Made by a program: the position numbers and the translations under genes. A stretch of DNA of 35,080 nt from Veillonella sp. 3891 (GTDB lineage Bacteria > Bacillota > Negativicutes > Veillonellales > Veillonellaceae): positions 1 through 35,080 of the forward strand of contig NZ_RQVE01000016.1 of assembly GCF_003992315.1 (NCBI RefSeq), in the 5' to 3' direction. The notes under the pieces are model-generated. The model was given only the letters and a program-made list of their open reading frames with translations, ran no database searches and was not told the DNA's origin. Shown here piece after piece: positions 7,433 to 17,502 of the stretch; positions within the stretch are counted from its first letter, which is position 1, and the number at the start of each line of letters is the position of its first letter.

Positions 7433-7469
7433 AAGCCTATAGAACAACTTTCAACTGTTCTATAGGCTT
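7433..7469. terminator. Hairpin terminator
   Basis: A 14-bp perfect stem, AAGCCTATAGAACA (7433-7446) with TGTTCTATAGGCTT (7456-7469), lies downstream of the gene ending at 7575. The T tract is short on both strands. Confidence 0.6.
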
Positions 7470-7574
7470 TCGTATACTGCTATTTATCAGATATGCTCTT
7501 ACAATCATACTTTCATCGGTACTATGCATCACATCGTACCTTACAAGTGTTAAATATCCACCATATGATCTTGC

Positions 7575-7889
7575 TTATTCAGCAAAATATAATTGGCCAT
7601 CTACTTCTACTGGAATGCCCCAATCAACTTGCACCCCATTTTTGTTCCACATACGAGTTAATGCTAATTTTAAATTGTCATAGGAATCCAATGGTTGTAC
7701 TGTCAACTCATCGTATGTATTTAATCCTGTGGCATGCATTACTATTTGTTCTGCTTGCAAATAAGATTCTACTTTTTCTTTCCAAGCCGCATCTTCTAAT
7801 ACCACTTGGCATTCTTTTGTTTCTTTGTTATACGCAATATAACCGCGCTCATTATCTCCATAATGAATTGCTAAATATACCCATTCCAT
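7575..7889 (-). CDS. Hypothetical protein, 104 residues
   Basis: A soluble, mildly acidic 104-residue protein starting MEWVYLAIHYGDNERGY and ending DGQLYFAE. The start at 7889 is preferred because AGAGGG lies 7 bases upstream and a promoter sits at 7962-7991. An in-frame extension to 8003 would run through that promoter. No signal peptide, membrane segment, cysteine cluster or catalytic motif is visible. I do not recognise the family. Confidence 0.75.
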   Translation of the reverse strand: MEWVYLAIHYGDNERGYIAYNKETKECQVVLEDAAWKEKVESYLQAEQIVMHATGLNTYDELTVQPLDSYDNLKLALTRMWNKNGVQVDWGIPVEVDGQLYFAE

Positions 7890-7961
7890 GGTGTACCCTC
7901 TTTCATGACTAACATAAGTTACGACGTATACTATACTTATACTCTGATGTATTCTGTTCCT

Positions 7962-7991
7962 ATTATATCGTATCTTTCCAAATGGTGGCAA
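7962..7991 (-). promoter_or_regulatory. Promoter of the 7575-7889 gene
   Basis: On the minus strand TTGCCA (7986-7991) and TATAAT (7962-7967) are separated by 18 bases. Confidence 0.5.
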
Positions 7992-8002
7992 TATATATAC
8001 CA

Positions 8003-8031
8003 TTGCTTTTTATAATTACGTACACTATAAT
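8003..8031 (+). promoter_or_regulatory. Promoter driving the antitoxin-like remnant
   Basis: TTGCTT (8003-8008) and TATAAT (8026-8031) are spaced by exactly 17 bases, immediately before the frame at 8044-8193. Confidence 0.55.
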
Positions 8032-8043
8032 GTGCGTAAAGAG

Positions 8044-8193
8044 GTGATACACATAGAAATTATTGATATTACAAATTCTAGAGAAAATATTTTTAATTTT
8101 TTAACACAAATCATCAAATATAAAGAACTCTTACTAGAAGGAAAAAATACTTTACTATCCGAATGTATTCTAGAGGAAGAGGTTATTTGGTAA
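8044..8193 (+). pseudogene. Phd/YefM-like antitoxin remnant
   Basis: The frame from 8053 reads IEIIDITNSRENIFNFLTQI and continues with a GK(N)..LLSE segment ending in VIW. This follows the Phd/YefM/RelB antitoxin pattern: an N-terminal IxxxNARxN(L/I)..L block, then a GK...LLSE block. It is only about 47-49 residues, shorter than the usual 75-90, with the middle and C-terminal toxin-binding part missing. A ribosome site (AGAGGTG) is correctly placed for a start at 8053, but that codon is ATA. The only conventional in-frame start is GTG at 8044, which overlaps the ribosome site. No toxin gene follows; a repeat hairpin does. It is probably a dead or orphan antitoxin. A functional short protein is not excluded. 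Confidence 0.4.
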
Positions 8194-8205
8194 TGAATAG
8201 AATAT

Positions 8206-8258
8206 ATAAAAAATAGAGGAAAGTTGATAAAAAGTATCAACTTTCCTCTATTTTTTAT
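8206..8258. repeat. Paired-hairpin repeat, copy B (large hairpin only)
   Basis: A 24-bp perfect stem (8206-8229 with 8235-8258) has a 5-base loop. Its core, AAAAATAGAGGAAAGTTGAT, is identical to copy A. The small hairpin is missing. It overlaps the stop codon of the convergent gene ending at 8255 and is likely the shared terminator. Confidence 0.8.
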
Positions 8259-9604
8259 ATTTTATTATTTTCCATTACTACTTTCCGTGTCACCATCACT
8301 TTATCTACTCGTGTGTTATCCATATCCATCACTTCAAATTGCAATGGTCCGTAGTGACAGCGATTGGCTTCTTTTGGAATACGACCAATTAAGTATGTCA
8401 CGAATCCCCCTAATGTTTTGTACAGATCATCTTCTTCGCCTGGTAATAGTTCGTCCACTTCGAAGTATTCTTTCAGTTCTTCAATACTGATGAGCCCATC
8501 CACAAGATACGTTCCATCTTCTCGTTGAACGATACGATTTTCTTCTTCTTTCTTTTCCTCTTCCCCAGATGGCATCAAGCCTACAATTTCTTCCATAATA
8601 TCGTGGAACGTAATCATCCCGCTCATGCCACCATATTCGTCTAGCACAATGGCTTCGTGGGTACCTTCTTCTCTGAAAGTAGATAATACTTTCATCAAGG
8701 ACAGAGATTCTGGTACGAGCACAGGTTTACGCATACAATAGGCTAAGATATCTTTCATCGGACGATGGCTTTCTTTCATTTGTTGTGCCAACACATCTAC
8801 GGAAGAGACTAAACCTTTCAAGTCATCCAAGGAATCGTCGCCTACTGGAATACGATGTTCGTTACATTCCATAATAGTTTCTAAGATTTCATCATCACTA
8901 GCGTTGATATCGATCCACGTCAACTGTGTACGAGGTGTCATAATATCGCTGGCATCGAGATCAGCTAAGCGGAAAATATTTTCTACCAGCACCGGCTCTT
9001 CTTCTTCATAGGCGCCCAGCTCCACACCTTGCACAAGCATTTTATTAATTTCCGATTCCGTTACTGGTGCTTCTTCCTTGTGTTTCACACCTAATACTTT
9101 CAGTAACATAGTCGTAGACACACTGAGGAGTGCCACCAATGGTTTTGTTACAGTGGCGAAGTATTTCATAGGAATAGCCATCATGATGGCGATAGATTCT
9201 GGCGAGTTATAAGCCAACCGTTTCGGCACCAATTCTCCTATGACCAAGGATAAATAGGTCGTTAAAGATACGATAAAAATAGGGCTTATCGTGTCCGCAT
9301 AATCAGCTAGCCACAATATATGTTCTTTAATATATGTCGCCATAGGATCAGAAAAAGTAGCACCTGAGTACAAACCAGTGACAATACTAATTAGAGTAAT
9401 ACCAATTTGTATAGTAGAAAACATTTCATTTGGATCCTCCGCTAGCTTGATAGCCATGCGGGCTCCTCGATTACCTGCTTCCGCCTTTTCTTCTAATAAC
9501 CCTTTACGAGCATTGATAATGGCCAATTCCGTCATGGAAAATAGACCATTTAAAATGATGAGTATGACTACAATTAAAATTTCTATACCTATGTCACTGC
9601 CCAC
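8255..9604 (-). CDS. CorC/HlyC-type transporter-associated protein (DUF21-CBS-CorC_HlyC)
   Basis: A 449-residue protein with the classic order of this family. The N-terminal DUF21 membrane domain is at about 1-190 (several helices, including the conserved VIGELVPKRLA). A CBS pair lies at about 205-330 (IMTPRTQLTWID, then VLDEYGGMSGMITFHDIMEE). The C-terminal CorC_HlyC domain lies at about 345-435. Members have been called hemolysins, but better-studied ones act in Mg2+ or Co2+ efflux, so metal export is the more likely role. The start is GTG at 9604, with AAGGAGAG about 10 bases upstream. It is monocistronic by appearance, with a repeat hairpin at its 3' end. Confidence 0.9.
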   Translation of the reverse strand: MGSDIGIEILIVVILIILNGLFSMTELAIINARKGLLEEKAEAGNRGARMAIKLAEDPNEMFSTIQIGITLISIVTGLYSGATFSDPMATYIKEHILWLADYADTISPIFIVSLTTYLSLVIGELVPKRLAYNSPESIAIMMAIPMKYFATVTKPLVALLSVSTTMLLKVLGVKHKEEAPVTESEINKMLVQGVELGAYEEEEPVLVENIFRLADLDASDIMTPRTQLTWIDINASDDEILETIMECNEHRIPVGDDSLDDLKGLVSSVDVLAQQMKESHRPMKDILAYCMRKPVLVPESLSLMKVLSTFREEGTHEAIVLDEYGGMSGMITFHDIMEEIVGLMPSGEEEKKEEENRIVQREDGTYLVDGLISIEELKEYFEVDELLPGEEDDLYKTLGGFVTYLIGRIPKEANRCHYGPLQFEVMDMDNTRVDKVMVTRKVVMENNKI

Positions 9605-9801
9605 TGATTCTATCTCTCCTTATCGATTCCTATATATAAAACTACACTATATATATATATCAAATCATCTATTAATTTTGAATAGTTTTATATTATATAC
9701 TAACACAATACTTACCGTGCATTTTTACTAAATATATTGGAATACTTCTGCATTCTTATATAATACTTGTTTACTATTTATAAAAATAACCCAAATATAT
9801 T

Positions 9802-10119
9802 TTAAATCACAACAGCTGTTCCTGTGCATGTCACCATGAGCATGCCATTAGTTTCACCCAATGTTTCATAACTTACGGATACGCCTACAATGGCATTGGC
9901 TCCCATAGCTTTTGCACGTTTGCTCATTTCTTTCAAAGACGCTTCACGAGCGCTGGCCAAAGATGATTCATAACTATTGCTACGGCCACCTACAACATCT
10001 CGAATGGAAGAAAAAAAGTCTTTTACAAAGTTACGACCTTCCACAACTTCTCCAAATACAATTCCTTTATATTCTTTAATTAGTTGACCTTCAATTTGCA
10101 TGGTTGTTGTAATAATCAT
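9802..10119 (-). CDS. YbjQ/UPF0145 family protein
   Basis: A 105-residue protein with all the hallmarks of the YbjQ (DUF74) family: an N-terminal TTTMQIEGQLIKEYKGIVFG segment, then GRSNSYESSLASAREASL, then AKAMGANAIVGVSVSYE. The family forms small pentameric beta-rich proteins, sometimes called heavy-metal-binding domains. The biological role is unknown. AAAGGAG precedes the ATG by 6 bases. It stands alone between the CorC-like gene and the AzlCD genes. Confidence 0.92.
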   Translation of the reverse strand: MIITTTMQIEGQLIKEYKGIVFGEVVEGRNFVKDFFSSIRDVVGGRSNSYESSLASAREASLKEMSKRAKAMGANAIVGVSVSYETLGETNGMLMVTCTGTAVVI

Positions 10120-10267
10120 AGTATCTCCTTTATTCTCATATTGGTATGTTACAAACCTTATGATTCGTATTATATCATATTTAGAATAGTTCCTTCTATG
10201 CGAGCATTATGCCATACAATAATTATAACAAAAATAGCCTATATACTCGTTTGCTTATTAACATATA

Positions 10268-10337
10268 AAAATAGAGTAAAGTTGATGTTTTTGATCAACT
10301 TTACTCTATTTTATTTGGAGCCATTTTATTACAGCCC
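10268..10337 (-). repeat. Paired-hairpin repeat, copy C
   Basis: A 19-bp perfect stem (10268-10286 with 10294-10312) has the core AGAGTAAAGTTGAT. Relative to copies A and B one G has become T, and the opposite arm carries the matching C-to-A change, so pairing is kept. A degenerate small hairpin module (ATTACAGCCCCTT in its right part) follows at 10317-10337. On the minus strand it lies downstream of azlD. Nothing else was recognised in 10120-10466. Confidence 0.75.
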
Positions 10338-10466
10338 CTTCAATTTAAGTTATTTTTATAAATTTCATTTGCATACTATATTGATGATACCATACTCATA
10401 TAGCAATACTGCCTAAATATTAGAATAATTCCAACTAATAGTATCTCTGATAAGACATAAGTAATA

Positions 10467-10796
10467 TTAAATAAACACTTGTTGCACCAGCACCATGTAT
10501 AAAATTGTTCCACCCCCAATGGATAGGAACATATTTCCCTTCCACAAATGGAGTAGCACTGTCACAGCCACGGCAATCATGTCTGGCATTCCATGATACA
10601 CACCGGATAGGTCCACATGTCGCAAGGAAAATACGACCAATAAACTCATCGTCGCCGACGGCAATACTTTCCCTAAATACTGCACATAAGCGGGTGTTTT
10701 CGTTTTCGAGTTAAATATGACAAATGGTAAAAATCGTGTTGCCATAGTGCCTAGCACAACAATGGCAATGGTTATCATCTGTTCTATGAAAGTCAT
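10467..10796 (-). CDS. azlD: AzlD-family branched-chain amino acid exporter subunit
   Basis: A 109-residue membrane protein with about four hydrophobic helices. It has the AzlD pattern: an N-terminal [10 protein letters not shown], then [23 protein letters not shown]. Its ATG follows the azlC stop by only 2 bases, so the two are translationally coupled. AzlC and AzlD (YgaZ/YgaH in Escherichia coli) together export branched-chain amino acids such as valine. Confidence 0.9.
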   Translation of the reverse strand: MTFIEQMITIAIVVLGTMATRFLPFVIFNSKTKTPAYVQYLGKVLPSATMSLLVVFSLRHVDLSGVYHGMPDMIAVAVTVLLHLWKGNMFLSIGGGTILYMVLVQQVFI

Positions 10797-10798
10797 TG

Positions 10799-11503
10799 CT
10801 ACCCCTCCATTGTGTTACGTAATAGACTTAATATCACCACGATACCAATCATAGCAGGAATCATAAAGTGTTCACTACCAAATATCCACAAGGCAATTCC
10901 AGGAATCACTAATCCTATACTAGAACTAATCAAATTCCGTTGAATTTTATATTGTTCTATAGCCAACACAATAAAGAGTGCGGTGAGTACAAATTCCAAA
11001 CCTTTTCCATCAAAGGAGATTACCGATGCAAATAGATTACCTATGATAGAACCGACCACCCAGTATAACTGATTCAATAAGGTTACAAAAAAATAAATCC
11101 AACCCTTAGACACTCCTAAAGGAATTTGTGATGTGTAGTTGATAGAAAAACTCTCATCACACATGCCAAATATTAAATATGGTTTTAACCAACCTGTATT
11201 TCGATATACTTCTAGCATGGACAATCCATAAAATATATGACGACCATTCACCATGAGTGTAATTAAGAATGCACTCACTGGATCAAAAGGAGATAGCAAC
11301 ATAGCTACTGTTACAAATTCCATAGACCCTGCATAAATGAGAGCACTCAATGCCAATGTATAGCCCCAGGAAAATCCCATAGAGTACATATAAATACCAT
11401 AGGATAGTCCTAAAAATAAAAATCCAAATAAGATGGGCGTTGTTTTAGGAAAGGCATATCTAAAAGCAGAGCTTATTTTGTTTTTTGTTGGTTCATGTTC
11501 CAT
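10799..11503 (-). CDS. azlC: AzlC-family branched-chain amino acid permease
   Basis: An integral membrane protein of about 234 residues with the AzlC pattern: [19 protein letters not shown] near the N-terminus, then [14 protein letters not shown], then [13 protein letters not shown] and [10 protein letters not shown]. It forms a two-gene unit with azlD. The start is uncertain. ATG 11503 has a weak GAAGAG upstream and gives the usual N-terminal length. The in-frame ATG at 11527 would add 8 residues but has no ribosome site. The 255 bases upstream (11528-11782) are AT-rich and hold no gene I can support. Confidence 0.88.
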   Translation of the reverse strand: MEHEPTKNKISSAFRYAFPKTTPILFGFLFLGLSYGIYMYSMGFSWGYTLALSALIYAGSMEFVTVAMLLSPFDPVSAFLITLMVNGRHIFYGLSMLEVYRNTGWLKPYLIFGMCDESFSINYTSQIPLGVSKGWIYFFVTLLNQLYWVVGSIIGNLFASVISFDGKGLEFVLTALFIVLAIEQYKIQRNLISSSIGLVIPGIALWIFGSEHFMIPAMIGIVVILSLLRNTMEG

Positions 11504-11782
11504 ATATACCGTCTCTTCTTTCATCATGTATCATTAATATTACTAGATTATCAAGTTTTATAAAATACTGACAATAATTTTATATAAACTATTAAATACA
11601 TATATATTCAAAATATGTACATAGATGCAAATAATTTAGTGTCACTTTTACTATACTATCATATTATCAATTTCTAGAATACTCATATATTCATAAAATA
11701 TATAAGAGGTCAACAAAAAATTATCTTATAACCTATTTCCTATAGTATCCTATCTTACTTATAAATTTACTTAGCAAGAACA

Positions 11783-11817
11783 AAACAGCCTACGGGACAA
11801 CTTCCCATAGGCTGTTT
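11783..11817 (-). terminator. Terminator after lysP
   Basis: AAACAGCCTA (11783-11792) pairs with TAGGCTGTTT (11808-11817), and an inner GGGA/TCCC is separated from it by one mismatch. It begins 4 bases past the lysP stop codon. Confidence 0.7.
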
Positions 11818-11820
11818 CTA

Positions 11821-13263
11821 TTAGTCCTCAAAATCGCGAGATAAATCGACTTCTTTTAGAGGAACTACTTTTGTTTTATATTTTGCTTTATACCATAAGT
11901 ACACGGCGAAGAATACTGGAAGACCAATATACGCAACGGACACTCCGTACCAATCAATACTTTCACCCATGAAGGCTGTATAGTTTTGACCAGCAATGAT
12001 GATCAAGCACAATGCCAAAGCAAACAATGGACCAAATGGGAACCAAGATGCTTTGTAAGGCAATTTAGATACATCATGACCTTGTGCCACATAAGCACGA
12101 CGGAAACGATAATGTGCAATTGCAATGCCCACCCATGTGATGAATCCACTCATACCGCTGATGTTAATCAACCAAGTATAGGCTTGACCTTCTCCAATTA
12201 AGGATGTTAAGAAGGCAAACAAACCAAAGGCTGCTGTTGCCAATAATGCTGGAACTGGTACACCTCGTTTGTTAATGGAACCAAATACATTTGGTGCATC
12301 TCCTGATTTAGACAATGCATAAAGCATGCGTGTGGAGGAGAATAAACCAGAATTACCAGCAGATAATACGGCAATCAATAAGATAGCATTGATGAAATGA
12401 GCCGCCCAGTCAAATCCGAAACGATCAAATACTAATGTAAATGGACTGATAGATACATTTTCTACAGAACTATTCAATAAGTTTGGATCATTATAAGGAA
12501 TTAAGAAACCGATGACAATGAATGAACCAATATAGAACAGTAAAATACGCCAGAAAATAGAGTTGATGGCTTTTGGAATATTTTTCTCTGGATCTTCCGA
12601 TTCACCAGCAGCAGTACCAATTAATTCTACCCCTTGGAAAGAAAAACCAGCAATCATAAAAATAGCCAAGATAGAGGAGAATCCCCCTACAAATGGTGCC
12701 TCACCTAAGGTCCAATTATGGAATCCTGGAGATGGAGTTCCTACACCTAAGATCAATAATGTACCTAATAGTAAAAATACGATAACAGTGATGACCTTAA
12801 TGCTAGAGAATATATATTCACTTTCACCAAAGGAACGAGCTGAAAAATAGTTCAATACAAATAGAATCAGTAAGAACAAAGCAGACCAAATGATAGCTGG
12901 CACATCAGGGAACCAGTATTTCATAATAAACGCACTCGCTACGAGTTCCGCCGCTAATGTAATGGCCCAGTTGAACCAAAAGTTCCAACCCAAGGCAAAG
13001 CCTAAAGCTTTATCTACATAGCGAGAAGCATGGGTACCAAAGGAACCAGATACTGGTAAATAAGTGGTCATTTCCCCTAAACTAGTCATCAAGAAATATA
13101 CCATGATACCGATGAAACTATAGGCAATTAAAGCACCACCAGGACCTGCTGTACTCACTACTTCACCACCGGCTACGAATAAACCTGTACCGATGGCACC
13201 GCCCAATGCAATCATATTCATATGGCGGGATTTTAAACTTCTTTTTAATTTATTATTTTCCAT
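11821..13263 (-). CDS. lysP: Lysine-specific permease of the APC superfamily
   Basis: A 480-residue, 12-helix amino acid permease that follows E. coli LysP closely along its length as I recall that sequence. Examples are RHMNMIALGGAIGTGLFVA at the N-terminus, YLPVSGSFGTHASRYVD, NWTLGEAPFVGGF, GFSFQGVELIGTAAGESEDP, VLSAGNSGLFSSTRMLYAL, and a C-terminal IAHYRFRRAYVAQGHD. It would import lysine by proton symport. AAGGAG precedes the ATG. It starts 11 bases after the gyrB stop, so it probably forms the tail of the gyrB transcript, the place where gyrA often sits in other Firmicutes. Confidence 0.88.
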   Translation of the reverse strand: MENNKLKRSLKSRHMNMIALGGAIGTGLFVAGGEVVSTAGPGGALIAYSFIGIMVYFLMTSLGEMTTYLPVSGSFGTHASRYVDKALGFALGWNFWFNWAITLAAELVASAFIMKYWFPDVPAIIWSALFLLILFVLNYFSARSFGESEYIFSSIKVITVIVFLLLGTLLILGVGTPSPGFHNWTLGEAPFVGGFSSILAIFMIAGFSFQGVELIGTAAGESEDPEKNIPKAINSIFWRILLFYIGSFIVIGFLIPYNDPNLLNSSVENVSISPFTLVFDRFGFDWAAHFINAILLIAVLSAGNSGLFSSTRMLYALSKSGDAPNVFGSINKRGVPVPALLATAAFGLFAFLTSLIGEGQAYTWLINISGMSGFITWVGIAIAHYRFRRAYVAQGHDVSKLPYKASWFPFGPLFALALCLIIIAGQNYTAFMGESIDWYGVSVAYIGLPVFFAVYLWYKAKYKTKVVPLKEVDLSRDFED

Positions 13264-13274
13264 AGGACTTCTCC

Positions 13275-15194
<1,920 letters not shown>

Positions 15195-15284
15195 TTATAT
15201 AATGACATCCCATACTGGTCACCATATTCTATATAATACATTCTATTATACAATACTTTACTATCTCTGTGAAAGTCTCAGCCT

Positions 15285-16178
15285 TTATTTCACTTGCATT
15301 TTGTCTGCTTCGTTCCAACGATACTTATTAGTAATATTCACAACTTGTTCATAAGACAATTCATCTTGCGGTTTTGATGTAATTAACATCGTCGCCCAAT
15401 ACATATCGTTAGCATCCGTAGAGCCTTGAAACAAGCGAGTTAAATAATAATAAATACTTTCTTCTTTCGCCACTTCATACCATTCATAAGTACACCAAGG
15501 AGCAATTGCTTTCATTTGGTCATATTTATAATGAGGATAATACTTCAATAAACCTTTCACCGTACGAATGATATGTCGATACTTTTTATATTCACACTGA
15601 GGACATACCTTTGCAGATCCTTCCGATTGCCAACGACCACAGGTAGGACATTGATGAAAGTGCTCTTTTTGCAGTACAAACTCTTTTTTCGCTTGTTCCA
15701 TACGTGTTTGCAATACTTTTTGTCGGAGTTCCTCATGACGGATCACACGAACAGACTCTTCTATACTTTGTACAATCTCAGGAGGCAACACAATTTGATG
15801 AAAGTCTATACTTTCCTCATAGACAGGAGTCATATCTAAGGCATCCCCTGATATAATTTGTTCTTGCAAAGCGCGTCGTGGCAGTTGTACTTTGATATCT
15901 GTAATAATGGATTCTCCATAATACTCACGCAATGCTTCCAATATTTGTGGTTTGCGCATAGTCATCTCTTGCATCCATACAGTATGACCAATTTCCACTA
16001 CGATAACTGGTGGCTTAATTTGCACTAATTTTGCTTGTCCACTCACCATAGGTCCTACGACAGATTCCCAATCATGATAGAGTTTCATAAGTCGATACAT
16101 TTCATAAATGCCTAGTTCTTGCAACATAGCATCACGAAGATTTGCCCCTCCTGCAAAGGATTCTAACTTATTCTCCAT
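15285..16178 (-). CDS. DUF721/DciA-like protein with C-terminal zinc ribbon
   Basis: A 297-residue protein whose first 100 or so residues match the DUF721 (DciA-like) fold: a helical start, then a KLYHDWESVVGPMVSGQAK segment and the beta strand PPVIVVEIGHTVWMQEM. DciA proteins are the ancestral loaders of the DnaB replicative helicase. The remainder is unusual. A linker is followed by a probable zinc ribbon with Cys177, 180, 192 and 195 (CPTC...CPQC), then about 100 residues rich in Tyr and Trp. It overlaps the 3' end of recF by 11 bases and sits in the dnaA-dnaN-recF-gyrB cluster, where DUF721 genes often occur. Confidence 0.8.
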   Translation of the reverse strand: MENKLESFAGGANLRDAMLQELGIYEMYRLMKLYHDWESVVGPMVSGQAKLVQIKPPVIVVEIGHTVWMQEMTMRKPQILEALREYYGESIITDIKVQLPRRALQEQIISGDALDMTPVYEESIDFHQIVLPPEIVQSIEESVRVIRHEELRQKVLQTRMEQAKKEFVLQKEHFHQCPTCGRWQSEGSAKVCPQCEYKKYRHIIRTVKGLLKYYPHYKYDQMKAIAPWCTYEWYEVAKEESIYYYLTRLFQGSTDANDMYWATMLITSKPQDELSYEQVVNITNKYRWNEADKMQVK

Positions 16179-17259
16179 GTGGTATTTCCTCCGTCAAGTC
16201 TATATACTGCACCTTGTCTAAGTCCATTGTATCTGTTGTATCCGTAGTAGTAATGATTGTCTGCACACGTTTATGAATGAATTTGATTAAATTAGAACGA
16301 CGTTCCTGATCCAACTCACTGAGTACATCGTCTAATAGTAAAATAGGATATTCTCCTACTTCTGATTTAATATATTCTAATTCACTTAACTTAACTGACA
16401 ATATAGCTGTCCGTTGTTGCCCTTGTGAGCCAAATCGTTTTAAATCCATAGTCCCCGAGTAAAAGATAATATCATCACGATGGGGTCCCACTGATGTTTG
16501 TAACCGTCGCCGATCCTCTGGTAATTGTTCTTGCAAAGCTTGTAATAAAGCCTCCTTAGTCACCAACAATTGTTTCTCACTATAAGGCTGGCTATATTGC
16601 AATCGTAAATCTTCTTTACCATTAGTGAGTTTCCGATTCATTAAATCCATCAATTGATTTAATTTTTTTAAACTTTCCAATCGCTTTTGAATAATTTGAG
16701 ACCCTAACGTAGCAATTTGTTCATCCCAATCTTGCACTGGTACCTTACTGGTATGACTATATTCTTTGAGTATCCGATTTCTCTGTTGTACAGCCCTCTG
16801 ATACATCGTAAGTTGGTGATAATATTGAGGACTAGTCTGACTAATTTCCATATTCAAAAAACGACGCCGTAAGGAAGGTGTTCCTTTGATTAAATCTAAA
16901 TCTTCCGGAGAAAAAATAACTGTATTCAAAGTGCCTACTAATTCTTTTTGCGATAAGGGATTATCATGCAAACGAATGACTTTTTTTCCTTGACGTCCCC
17001 ATTTAATCTGCAACGTATGTGGTGTATCAGCTTTCATAAAGTGAACGATAATACTAGCCTCATCTTCATTCCAAGAAATAACATCTTTCATATCCGATGT
17101 ACGATGACTATGTCCCATCGTGGCAATATAAGCAGATTCTAAGATATTTGTTTTCCCTTTTCCATTAGGACCATGGATGACAATGATTTCTGGTGTGAAA
17201 GTAATAGTTCTATGACGATGATTGCGAACATGTATCAGTTCCAATTCTGTCACATGCAC
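16168..17259 (-). CDS. recF: DNA replication and repair protein RecF
   Basis: A 363-residue SMC-like ATPase. Walker A is GPNGKGKTNILES near residues 30-42. The RecF block SLRRRFLNMEISQTSP lies near 125. The ABC signature region RFGSQGQQRTAILSVKL and Walker B ILLLDDVLSELD are in the C-terminal third. RecF loads RecA at gaps through RecO and RecR. It is encoded right after the S4 protein gene, with a 2-base gap, the standard Firmicutes order. Confidence 0.95.
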   Translation of the reverse strand: MHVTELELIHVRNHRHRTITFTPEIIVIHGPNGKGKTNILESAYIATMGHSHRTSDMKDVISWNEDEASIIVHFMKADTPHTLQIKWGRQGKKVIRLHDNPLSQKELVGTLNTVIFSPEDLDLIKGTPSLRRRFLNMEISQTSPQYYHQLTMYQRAVQQRNRILKEYSHTSKVPVQDWDEQIATLGSQIIQKRLESLKKLNQLMDLMNRKLTNGKEDLRLQYSQPYSEKQLLVTKEALLQALQEQLPEDRRRLQTSVGPHRDDIIFYSGTMDLKRFGSQGQQRTAILSVKLSELEYIKSEVGEYPILLLDDVLSELDQERRSNLIKFIHKRVQTIITTTDTTDTMDLDKVQYIDLTEEIPHGE

Positions 17260-17261
17260 AA

Positions 17262-17486
17262 TTAAGCCTCCTTCACCACAGTGATTGTTACTTCATTAGA
17301 AATGGTTACCACATCATTAGGATAGATTTTTTTACGTTTTTCTGTAACTAATACGCCATTTAAGGTGATTTGTTTTTCTTCTAATAATACTTTAACTTGA
17401 CCACCTGTAGCTAAGACATTAGCATATTTCAATAGTTGGTCTAATTGAATATACTCTGTATGAATGGATACAGTTTCTTGATTCAT
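17262..17486 (-). CDS. yaaA: S4-domain RNA-binding protein (YaaA/RlbA type)
   Basis: A 74-residue S4-like RNA-binding protein. The pattern IQLDQLLKYANVLATGGQVK, then LLEEKQITLNGVLVTEKRKKI, then YPNDVV, fits the small YaaA/RlbA family found between dnaN and recF in Bacillus. A ribosome role has been proposed for the family. AGAGGA precedes the ATG. It lies 16 bases after dnaN and 2 bases before recF. Confidence 0.9.
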   Translation of the reverse strand: MNQETVSIHTEYIQLDQLLKYANVLATGGQVKVLLEEKQITLNGVLVTEKRKKIYPNDVVTISNEVTITVVKEA

Positions 17487-17502
17487 AATTTCCTCTTTTC
17501 TC

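Noticed and set aside
7072-7574. Possibility that the DnaA-box region is the main chromosomal origin
   Set aside because: The regions flanking dnaA have equal or better box clusters plus a trio element and the canonical gene neighbourhood, so this cluster is more likely auxiliary.
8025-8240. Minus-strand frame of 71 codons
   Set aside because: It overlaps the antitoxin-like remnant and a repeat hairpin, has AT-driven composition and no ribosome site.
6872-8258. CRISPR array based on repeated hairpins
   Set aside because: The repeats are single, palindromic and kilobases apart, without regular spacers or cas genes.
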